From assembly GCA_009782085.1 (NCBI GenBank), contig WQUN01000070.1:1-28408 (forward strand): 28,408 bases of DNA. Direction: 5' to 3'. The notes under the pieces were generated by a model. The model had not been told where the DNA came from. It worked only from the letters and a program-made list of their open reading frames with translations, and ran no database searches. The stretch comes from Bacillota bacterium (lineage in GTDB: Bacteria; Bacillota; Clostridia; Lachnospirales; WQUN01). The position numbers and the translations under genes are program-made. This document shows positions 16,065-22,916 of this stretch, in pieces. Position 1 is the stretch's first letter, and every line of letters begins with the position of its first letter.

Positions 16065-17106
16065 ACGGCAGATGAAGATGACCTTGCTTTTGCGGGAGAT
16101 GTTCGACGAGCTCCCGCACTTCTGCCGCGACTTTTTCCGGGCGATCGCGGACGTGACCTCCGCGCTCACCAGGATCGGTTACGCCTACGATCTGCGGATA
16201 TTCTTCCGGTTTTTGTCCGAGGAATGCCCGGAATTCGGCGGCAAGCCGATCACGGCCTTCACGGCCGCAGACCTGGCGAAGGTCACCGCCGACCACCTGG
16301 AGGAATTCATGGAGTACATGTCCTACTATGTGGTCAACCGGGACGAGAAGCGCTTCGCGGAGCACCAGAACGGGGAGAGGGGCAAGTCCCGGAAGCTGTC
16401 CGCCGTGCGCACGATGTTCTCGTATTTCTACAAGCGCCGCAAGATACCTTCGAACCCTTCGGAACTCATCGACATGCCGAAGATCCACGAGAAGAACATC
16501 GTCACCTTGGAGGCCGACGAGGTCGCGAAGCTCCTGGACGAGGTGGAGAGCGGCGAGAACCTGACGCCCCGTCAGAAACAATTCCACGCCTATACGAAGG
16601 CGCGCGACACGGCGATCGTTTCGCTCCTTCTGGGCACGGGAATGCGCGTTTCGGAGTGCGTCGGCGTGGACGTCAATCATCTGGACTTCGGCGTGAACGG
16701 GGTCAAGGTCACGCGGAAGGGCGGGAACGAGGCGGTTTTGTACTTCAACGGCGAGGTGGAGGAGGCCCTGAGGCGGTATCTGGCCGCGCGCGGCGAACTG
16801 CTCGCCGGGGTCAAGGACGAGGACGCCGACGCGCTGTTCCTGTCGCTTCAGCGCAGGCGGATAAACGTGCGGACGGTGCAGAATCTTGTGAAAAAATACT
16901 CGGCGTTGGTGACAACGCTTAAAAATATCTCGCCCCACAAGCTGAGGAGCACGTTCGGAACCCAGCTCTACAGGGAATCGGGGGACATATACCTGGTCGC
17001 GGAGACGCTCGGGCACGCCAACGTGGACACCACGCGCAAGCACTACGCCAGGATGGACGACGAGCGGAGAAGGAAAGCGGCGGAATTTGTGCATTTACGG
17101 CAATGA
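16042..17106 (+). CDS. XerS-like tyrosine recombinase
   Basis: This 354-residue protein starts at ATG 16042, preceded by a weak GGAAAGAG; ATG 16024 in the same frame is an alternative giving 360 residues. All catalytic residues are visible: R202 (GTGMRVSE), K226 (VTRKGG), H299 and R302 (PHKLR), H325 (LGHAN) and Y335 (KHYAR). The N-terminal half is a SAM-like core-binding domain. The length, the LPHFCRDFF start region and the insert before DTAIVSLLLGTGMR resemble XerS, the single-recombinase chromosome-dimer resolvase, more than XerC/XerD. It overlaps the TtcA-like gene. No phage or transposon genes surround it, so a housekeeping or element-resolving role is more likely than phage integration. 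Assignment to XerS in particular is tentative. Confidence 0.85.
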   Translation: MAIGYHAERQMKMTLLLREMFDELPHFCRDFFRAIADVTSALTRIGYAYDLRIFFRFLSEECPEFGGKPITAFTAADLAKVTADHLEEFMEYMSYYVVNRDEKRFAEHQNGERGKSRKLSAVRTMFSYFYKRRKIPSNPSELIDMPKIHEKNIVTLEADEVAKLLDEVESGENLTPRQKQFHAYTKARDTAIVSLLLGTGMRVSECVGVDVNHLDFGVNGVKVTRKGGNEAVLYFNGEVEEALRRYLAARGELLAGVKDEDADALFLSLQRRRINVRTVQNLVKKYSALVTTLKNISPHKLRSTFGTQLYRESGDIYLVAETLGHANVDTTRKHYARMDDERRRKAAEFVHLRQ

Positions 17107-17110
17107 TAAA

Positions 17111-17128
17111 TGATAAATATTTTTATCA
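17111..17128. other. Perfect AT palindrome after the recombinase gene
   Basis: TGATAAA-TATT-TTTATCA gives 7-bp exact arms around 4 bp, starting 5 bp after the recombinase stop. A related GATAAATATC follows at 17131-17140. It could be a recombinase binding site, an operator or a weak transcript-end hairpin. It does not match the classic dif arms I know. Confidence 0.3.
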
Positions 17129-17158
17129 CAGATAAATATCTTGAAAGGGGTTTTCCCT

Positions 17159-18871
17159 TTGAAAAAAATTCTATCGTTCCTTTTAGCCCTATTCATGCTG
17201 TCGGTAGCAATGCCGATAACGGAGTTGCCGGCATACGCGGCGGCTGACACGCAGACTAAAGCAACTCTCGCCAGCGCCTACGGACGAGTATATGCGATAA
17301 AGGAAGACGGAAGTTTGTGGTATTGGGGCAAAAACACCTTCAACAACTCGGCGGGGGATCAGTCGCCGTTACGAGCCAGTCCTTGCCTGATGATGGACGA
17401 TGTAATCGGCGTATATGCGGCTTGGAATAGCGGATTTGCGATCAAATCCGATAACAGTCTCTGGGCGATCGATGATTGTCGAGATACGGACGGTAACATA
17501 TATAAGGGGACAGACCCACCGATAAAGTTAATGGATGGCGTCATTGGCGCCGCGTGCTCTTACACCAGTTGGGTGGCTCTAAAATCAGACGGTACGGCAT
17601 GGTATTGGTCGTACGAGCAGGACGCTATCCACAGCATAAAACCAAAACTAAAGTTATCGGATGTCAAGCAAGTCAGCGCTGCTATTGATTCCTATTACGC
17701 CCTGAAAAACGATGGCTCGCTATGGGGATGGGGGTATAACTCTGTCGGCGAATTGGGCGTAAAAACGGACGATTCGCGAATAGCCGCGCCGATAAAAATG
17801 ATGGACGGCGTCAAAAGCTTATATGCTTCCGGTCAGTCGGCATATGTGATAAAAGATGACGATTCTCTTTGGGGATGGGGCGGTCAGTATGATGGTCTTA
17901 TACTGAACGGAAAAAACGAGGAACATACCTTTAGCTACAATAAAGGAGGTACTGAGTCCGCTATATTTACGCCAGTGAAAATGATGGATGATGTAAAAAA
18001 GATAGATGGGCGCAATCACTTGTGCGTCATAAAAAACGATAACAGCTTATGGGTATGGGGAAGAAATGATAAAGGCGAACTTGGGAACGGCACGACGAAA
18101 ACAAATTATACACCAGCGAAACTTGCGGATAATGTTGTTGACGTGACCGCAAAGGGAGATTTTACCGTTTTCCTTAAAGATGACGGGACTCTTTGGGGAT
18201 GCGGCTCAAATGTTGTCGGAGAACTGGGATTGGGAGCATATGACAACGACCCTCACACCGTGCCGGTGAAAATCATGGATGGCGTGATGCTGCCAAACAA
18301 TGAAACACCGAAGCCAACGCCAATCGTCGGTAGAATTACCGTCACACTCAACGGCGCGCCAATCGTTTTTGATATATCGCCAATAATTCAGCAGAATAGA
18401 GTGCTTGTTCCCATGCGCGCTATTTTTGAGGTGTTGGGCGCCAATGTCTACTGGATCGGAGAAGGACAAGAAATAATTGCTTTCAAAGGGGAAAACCTCA
18501 TTGAAATGAAAATAGGCGAAAAAAGTTTCTATATCCTCGATTTATCCGGCTTTAAGACTTTTGACGATTTTTCAAACGCTGCTAACGACCCTAAGTTTGA
18601 TTTTAAGAACATTTCAAAAGAATTCACGTTCGATGCTACTCCACAAATTACTGACGGCAGGACACTTATTCCGGTAAGAGCTATTAGCGAAGCCTTTGGC
18701 ATATCAGTAGGCTGGGACGACAAAAGTTCAACTGCAATACTCTCCTGCGGCTACGATATTATTGCAACTAAAAATAGGGATCAAGACTTTATAGACAGGC
18801 TTGTGAGCTTTGTCAAAGACAGCTATAACAACCATTCGCGAGATGATGCTCATAACAAAATGTACTTATAG
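17159..18871 (+). CDS. Secreted RCC1-repeat beta-propeller protein with copper amine oxidase N-terminal-like domain
   Basis: This 570-residue protein most likely starts at TTG 17159, 8 nt after AAAGGGG (17144-17150); the upstream in-frame TTG 17141 overlaps that site. It opens MKKILSFLLALFMLSVAMP, a signal peptide ending near AYAA. About seven RCC1-type propeller blades (about 36-377) repeat a pattern of VxAIKxDGSLWxWGxN and KMMDGVK. Residues about 389-539 match the copper amine oxidase N-terminal domain, with VLVPMRAIFEVLGANVYW and the second half TLIPVRAISEAFGISVGW. In Bacillota this domain sits on many secreted proteins without any oxidase and probably mediates binding at the envelope. No SLH or LPXTG anchor is seen. 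Base composition is visibly more AT-rich than the genes on either side, suggesting a separate origin. The molecular function is unknown. Confidence 0.85.
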   Translation: MKKILSFLLALFMLSVAMPITELPAYAAADTQTKATLASAYGRVYAIKEDGSLWYWGKNTFNNSAGDQSPLRASPCLMMDDVIGVYAAWNSGFAIKSDNSLWAIDDCRDTDGNIYKGTDPPIKLMDGVIGAACSYTSWVALKSDGTAWYWSYEQDAIHSIKPKLKLSDVKQVSAAIDSYYALKNDGSLWGWGYNSVGELGVKTDDSRIAAPIKMMDGVKSLYASGQSAYVIKDDDSLWGWGGQYDGLILNGKNEEHTFSYNKGGTESAIFTPVKMMDDVKKIDGRNHLCVIKNDNSLWVWGRNDKGELGNGTTKTNYTPAKLADNVVDVTAKGDFTVFLKDDGTLWGCGSNVVGELGLGAYDNDPHTVPVKIMDGVMLPNNETPKPTPIVGRITVTLNGAPIVFDISPIIQQNRVLVPMRAIFEVLGANVYWIGEGQEIIAFKGENLIEMKIGEKSFYILDLSGFKTFDDFSNAANDPKFDFKNISKEFTFDATPQITDGRTLIPVRAISEAFGISVGWDDKSSTAILSCGYDIIATKNRDQDFIDRLVSFVKDSYNNHSRDDAHNKMYL

Positions 18872-18932
18872 GAAATTGTTCCTTTCGCTTGATTGTAAAA
18901 GAAGTCCATTATATATAAAAGGGAGTGTTAAC

Positions 18933-19928
18933 ATGGCCAGACCCGTAACATTAGTCACCGGCCAATGGGCCGATCTGCCGTTCGAGGAGGCCTGCAAGCT
19001 CATCTCCTCGATGGGCTACGACGGAGTGGAGCTTTGCACGTGGGGGGATCACATGGACGTATACGCGGCGGTGAACGACCCCGCGTATCTCCGTTCCCGC
19101 AAGGAGATCCTGGCGAAGCACAATCTAAACTGCTACGCGCTTAGCTGCCACCTGTCCGGCCAATGCGTCGGGGACCTGTGGGACAGGCGCCTGGACGGCT
19201 TCGCGCCGGCGAACCTGGCCGGGAACCCGGAGGGCATACGCGCCTGGGCGGTCGAGCACGTGAAGCAGACCGCGAGGGCGGCGAGGGCTATGGGCGCCGG
19301 CGTCGTGACCGGGTTCATGGGAAGCCCGATCTGGAAGTATTGGTACTCGTTCCCTCAGACCACCGAACAGATGGTGGAGGACGGCTTCGAGGAGATATAC
19401 CGCCTCTGGAGCCCGATTTTTGACGTGTTCGACGAAATGGGCGTGAAGTTCGCGCTGGAAGTGCATCCCACGGAGATAGCCTTCGATTACTACAGCACGC
19501 AAAGGCTTTTCGAGAAGTTCAGGGACAGGCCGACATTGGGCCTCAACTTCGACCCGAGCCACCTGCTCTGGAACATGCTCGACCCCGTCGTTTTCGCCAG
19601 GGACTTCGCCAAAAAGATATACCACGTCCACATGAAGGACGCTAAGCTCAGCCTGGACGGCCGGAACGGCATCCTGGGCTCGCATCTGCCGTTCGGGGAC
19701 ACCCGCCGGGGCTGGAATTTCGTGTCCCTGGGTCACGGCAACGTGGATTTCGACGCGATCGTCCGCGAACTTAACCGGGCAGGCTACGAGGGGCCGCTGG
19801 CCGTGGAGTGGGAGGATTCCGGGATGGACCGCGTGTTCGGCGCGACGGAGGCCTGCGCGTTCGCGAAGAAGATCAATTTCAGCGCGTCCAAGGTGGCGTT
19901 CGACGCCGCGCTGGCGACGGATAAGTAG
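18933..19928 (+). CDS. Sugar phosphate isomerase/epimerase-like TIM-barrel protein (xylose isomerase-like superfamily)
   Basis: This 331-residue protein starts at ATG 18933, 8 nt after AAAGGGAG (18917-18924); the longer in-frame extension runs back through the end of the propeller gene and is rejected. The fold is the AP-endonuclease-2/xylose-isomerase-like barrel. The predicted metal ligands are all present: E176 (ALEVHPTE), D207 (NFDPSH), H233 (YHVHMKD) and E292 (AVEWED). Such enzymes interconvert aldoses and ketoses or epimerise ketoses using a divalent metal. It is the first gene of a cluster, 61 bp before xylulokinase, so it may supply a ketose such as xylulose to that kinase. The exact sugar is inference. 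Confidence 0.8.
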   Translation: MARPVTLVTGQWADLPFEEACKLISSMGYDGVELCTWGDHMDVYAAVNDPAYLRSRKEILAKHNLNCYALSCHLSGQCVGDLWDRRLDGFAPANLAGNPEGIRAWAVEHVKQTARAARAMGAGVVTGFMGSPIWKYWYSFPQTTEQMVEDGFEEIYRLWSPIFDVFDEMGVKFALEVHPTEIAFDYYSTQRLFEKFRDRPTLGLNFDPSHLLWNMLDPVVFARDFAKKIYHVHMKDAKLSLDGRNGILGSHLPFGDTRRGWNFVSLGHGNVDFDAIVRELNRAGYEGPLAVEWEDSGMDRVFGATEACAFAKKINFSASKVAFDAALATDK

Positions 19929-19989
19929 GAATTGTCCTGGCTAAACGGGGAGTTTACCGTTTTGCCAAATCACCGAAAGGCGTGATTCC

Positions 19990-21507
19990 ATGCACTTTAT
20001 CGGCATAGACCTCGGCACCACCTCCGTGCGGGCCCTCCTGATGTCCGAAGACGGCAAGGTCGTCAGAACCGTCTCCCGCGACTACCCTATCGAGATGGAC
20101 GGCCGGGGCTGGTCGCAGCAGAATCCGGACGACTGGTGGGACGGGACGGCCGCCGCGCTCCGCGAGCTGACGTCCGGCGCGGACGCGGGGGATATCGGGG
20201 CGGTCAGCTTCAGCGGGCAGATGCACGGGCTCGTCCTGCTGGACGAACGCGACCGCGTCATCCGCCCGGCGATCCTTTGGAACGACCAGCGCACCCAGGC
20301 GCAATGCGACTATCTGAATAACGCGGTCGGCAGAACGAAGCTCCTGGAGAGCGTCGCGAACGTGGCGCTGACCGGCTTCACCGCGCCCAAAATACTCTGG
20401 GTCAAAGAGAACGAGCCCGAGAATTTCAAGAAAATAAGTAAAATCATGCTCCCGAAGGACTATATCGCGTATAAGCTTTCCGGTGTGTTTGCCACGGACT
20501 TTTCCGACGCCTCAGGGATGCTTCTGCTGGACGTGAAAAACGGCAAGTGGTCGGACTTCATGCTCGGCGTCGCCGGAGTCGACAAAAATCAGCTCGCGCC
20601 GCTGTACCGTTCCTACGAGGCCGTCGGCGCGGTGACGCCGGAAGCCGCCGCTCTGACCGGGCTTTCGCCGCGGACTTTGGTCGTCGCCGGCGGCGGGGAC
20701 CAGGCCGTGGGCGCTGTCGGCGTCGGCGCGGTTCTGGACAACACCTGCTCCATATCGCTGGGCACGTCGGGCGTGTTCTTCGTGGCCAGCGACAATTTCA
20801 ACGTGGACAAAAACCCGTCCGCGCTGCACTCCTTCCGCCACGCCAACGGCAAATTCCACATGATGGGCGTGACCTTGGCCGCCGCCGCGTCGAACAAGTG
20901 GTGGGTCGAGGACATCCTGAAAGCGTCCGACTACGGCGCGGAGCAGGCCGGCGTCCGCGGGCTCGGGAAGAATCAGGTGTTCTTTCTGCCGTATCTGAGC
21001 GGCGAGAGGACGCCTTACAACGACCCGTCCGCCCGCGGCGCGTTCGTCGGCATGAACCTGCTCACGACCCGCGCGGACATGACTTTGGCGGTCATGGAGG
21101 GCGTGGCGTACAGCCTCAGGGACACGCTCGAGGCCGTGAAGAGGCTCGGCGTATCGCCCAAGAGCGGCCGGCTGATCGGCGGCGGCGCGAAAAGCCCCCT
21201 CTGGAGCCAAATCATCGCCGACGTCCTGGACATGCGCATAGAAAAGATCGCCAGTACCGAGGGCCCGGCCTACGGCGCGGCGCTTCTCGCGGCGGTCGGC
21301 TGGTCGTCCGCCGGGCGGATCGCTCGCCCGAGCGGCCAAAGCGGAGGCGCGTTCGCGAGCGTGGAGGAGGCCTGCGCCTTATGCGTCGAGGTCACGGACG
21401 TCTACGAGCCGGACGCGGACACCGCCGCGCGTTACACGGAAAAATACCGGATATACGCGGGGCTTTATGGGGAACTGAAGGAGACGTTCGCGGAGATTGC
21501 GAAGTGA
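19990..21507 (+). CDS. xylB: Xylulokinase (FGGY carbohydrate kinase)
   Basis: This 505-residue protein starts at ATG 19990, 9 nt after AAAGG (19976-19980). It opens with the nucleotide-binding FIGIDLGTTSVRAL, then SGQMHGLVLLD, the xylulokinase signature near residue 75, and ILWNDQRT. The catalytic base is D237 in GGGDQAVGAVG. The second half has SLGTSGV, FLPYLSGERTPYNDP and GGGAKSPLWSQIIADVL, the FGGY C-terminal signature. Length and motifs fit XylB, which phosphorylates D-xylulose to xylulose-5-phosphate for the pentose phosphate pathway. It follows the isomerase-like gene and precedes cytidine deaminase by 27 bp. A related ketose kinase activity is possible but less likely. Confidence 0.92.
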   Translation: MHFIGIDLGTTSVRALLMSEDGKVVRTVSRDYPIEMDGRGWSQQNPDDWWDGTAAALRELTSGADAGDIGAVSFSGQMHGLVLLDERDRVIRPAILWNDQRTQAQCDYLNNAVGRTKLLESVANVALTGFTAPKILWVKENEPENFKKISKIMLPKDYIAYKLSGVFATDFSDASGMLLLDVKNGKWSDFMLGVAGVDKNQLAPLYRSYEAVGAVTPEAAALTGLSPRTLVVAGGGDQAVGAVGVGAVLDNTCSISLGTSGVFFVASDNFNVDKNPSALHSFRHANGKFHMMGVTLAAAASNKWWVEDILKASDYGAEQAGVRGLGKNQVFFLPYLSGERTPYNDPSARGAFVGMNLLTTRADMTLAVMEGVAYSLRDTLEAVKRLGVSPKSGRLIGGGAKSPLWSQIIADVLDMRIEKIASTEGPAYGAALLAAVGWSSAGRIARPSGQSGGAFASVEEACALCVEVTDVYEPDADTAARYTEKYRIYAGLYGELKETFAEIAK

Positions 21508-21534
21508 GAACCTGATATATGCTGGGGTGAAAGC

Positions 21535-21981
21535 ATGGACGCGTACCTTGACGCGCATATTGACGCCCGGCGTCTGGCGTTCCGCGCGGCCGAGGCAAGG
21601 GCAAACGCCTACGCGCCGTACTCCTGCTTTCTGGTCGGCGCGGCGCTTCTGACCAAAGGCGGCAAAATCTACACCGGCTGCAACATCGAAAACGCGGCGT
21701 TCTCGCCCACAAACTGCGCCGAGCGCACGGCCTTTTTCAAGGCCGTCTCCGAGGGCGAGCGGGATTTCACGGCTATCGCGGTGGCCGGCTGGGCGCAAGG
21801 CGCGCAAAGCGGCAGGGCGTATCCCTGCGGGGTCTGCCTGCAGGTCATGGCGGAGTTCTGCGAGGCTGAGAGCTTTTTGGTGTACGCTGTCGACGCGGCG
21901 GGCGGGATCGAGGCGTTTTTATTGAAAAACCTGATGCCGTACGGGTTTGGGAAACAAAGCGCAACAAAACACAGGAGTTGA
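21535..21981 (+). CDS. cdd: Cytidine deaminase
   Basis: This 148-residue protein starts at ATG 21535 after a GGGGTG site (about 21524-21529). Zinc ligands and the catalytic Glu are clear: C61 and E63 in NCAERTA, C98 and C101 in PCGVC. AYAPYSCFLVGAAL and GCNIENAAF are the substrate-loop motifs. It is a little longer than the usual 130-residue tetrameric enzyme because of a C-terminal tail. It deaminates cytidine and deoxycytidine to uridine and deoxyuridine, feeding the phosphorylase encoded 6 bp downstream. Its 3' end carries the AGGAG that serves the next gene. Confidence 0.93.
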   Translation: MDAYLDAHIDARRLAFRAAEARANAYAPYSCFLVGAALLTKGGKIYTGCNIENAAFSPTNCAERTAFFKAVSEGERDFTAIAVAGWAQGAQSGRAYPCGVCLQVMAEFCEAESFLVYAVDAAGGIEAFLLKNLMPYGFGKQSATKHRS

Positions 21982-21987
21982 CCGCGT

Positions 21988-22731
21988 TTGCAGCCTTTCT
22001 ACCACATCGGCATAGACGGCGCCCACGGCGCGGAATACGCCATCTTGCCCGGCGACCCCGGCAGGGTCGAGTCCATCGCCAGGCATCTGGAAAATCCACG
22101 CTTCCTGGCCCAAAACCGGGAGTATACTTCCTGGCTGGGCTCCCTTTCCGGCGAAAACGTGCTAGTCATGTCCACAGGCATGGGCGGCCCGTCGACCGCC
22201 ATCGCGGCCGAGGAGCTTTTCCGGGCCGGCGTGCGCGCCTTCGTGCGCGTGGGCACCTGCGGCGGCATGGCGGAGCGGGTCGTCGGCGGGGACGTGGTCA
22301 TCGCCACGGGCGCGATACGCGCGGAGGGCACGACAAAGGAGTACGTCCCAATCGAGTTCCCGGCGGTGGCCGACCTCGGGGTCACGAACGCCCTCGCGGC
22401 GGCCGCGGAAAGCCTCGGCCTGACCTGGCACGCTGGGATCGTGCAGAGCAAGGACTCGTTCTACGGCCAGCACAGCCCCGAAAGAATGCCTGCCGGCCGC
22501 GAGCTGGCGTATAAATGGGAAGCGTGGATAAGGGCCGGGTGCCTGGCCTCGGAGATGGAGACGGCCGCGCTGTTCGTCGTGAGCCAGGTTCTCGGGGCGA
22601 GGGCCGGGTGCGCGCTGAACGTGCTCTGGAACCAGGAGAGGGAGAGGAAAGGGCTGGCGAACCCGAGGGCGGACGATATGGGGCGGGTCATCAAAGTCGC
22701 GGTGGAAGCGGTCAGGGCGCTGATAGGATAG
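21988..22731 (+). CDS. udp: Uridine phosphorylase
   Basis: This 247-residue protein starts at TTG 21988 with AGGAG (21973-21977) inside the end of cdd, 10 nt upstream. The next in-frame ATG (22168) would delete the phosphate-binding GDPGR (22-26), so the TTG start is required. STGMGGPSTAIAAEEL, RVGTCGG, QSKDSFYGQHSPE and SEMETAALF are motifs of the PNP/UDP family and favour uridine over purine nucleosides. The enzyme splits uridine with phosphate to uracil and ribose-1-phosphate in the cytoplasm. With cdd it forms a two-step pyrimidine-nucleoside salvage path. The gene ends the cluster, 25 bp before a strong terminator. Confidence 0.92.
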   Translation: MQPFYHIGIDGAHGAEYAILPGDPGRVESIARHLENPRFLAQNREYTSWLGSLSGENVLVMSTGMGGPSTAIAAEELFRAGVRAFVRVGTCGGMAERVVGGDVVIATGAIRAEGTTKEYVPIEFPAVADLGVTNALAAAAESLGLTWHAGIVQSKDSFYGQHSPERMPAGRELAYKWEAWIRAGCLASEMETAALFVVSQVLGARAGCALNVLWNQERERKGLANPRADDMGRVIKVAVEAVRALIG

Positions 22732-22756
22732 GGGAGGCCGGGTTTAATAGACATAA

Positions 22757-22797
22757 AAAGAGGCTGTTTCTCCTTTTTGGGAGTCAACAGCCTTTTT
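22757..22797 (+). terminator. Rho-independent terminator, probably bidirectional
   Basis: AGGCTGTT (22761-22768) pairs with AACAGCCT (22786-22793), with an inner TCTCC/GGGAG pair around a T loop. A T-run follows on the plus strand and an A-run (AAAAAG) precedes it, giving a U-tract in either direction. It closes the xylulokinase-udp cluster and can also serve the leftward reading of the convergent surface-protein gene. Confidence 0.9.
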
Positions 22798-22837
22798 CCG
22801 TTGTATTGACTGTAACCTGGCTTCCTTTGTGCCATGC

Positions 22838-22879
22838 CGCGCGCCGTCCCCGCCGTATCCCGGTCGGGGACGGCGCGCG
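22838..22879. terminator. Exceptionally strong GC hairpin between the convergent genes
   Basis: CGCGCGCCGTCCCCG (22838-22852) and CGGGGACGGCGCGCG (22865-22879) are exact 15-bp complements around a 12-nt loop. It lies 37 bp past the stop of the leftward surface-protein gene. There is no adjacent U-tract, so it is not a classic intrinsic terminator; it may instead protect the mRNA 3' end or work with the terminator 40 bp further on. Confidence 0.55.
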
Positions 22880-22916
22880 TGTCTTATGAGCCTTGCGCTT
22901 TGTTACCCGTCTGCTC

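Noticed and set aside
16042..17106. Phage or integrative-element integrase
   Set aside because: No phage, excisionase, relaxase or attachment-site duplication is visible, and the protein resembles the XerS type of housekeeping recombinase.
18889..18917. TTGATT-17-TATATA as promoter of the isomerase-xylulokinase cluster
   Set aside because: The hexamers and spacing look good, but transcription would begin around 18924, inside the AAAGGGAG ribosome binding site, leaving almost no leader; the cluster may instead be read from further upstream.
19943..19962. AAACGG/CCGTTT hairpin between the isomerase-like gene and xylulokinase
   Set aside because: A 6-bp stem with no U-tract and a competing TAAAC/GTTTA pairing; too weak to call an attenuator.
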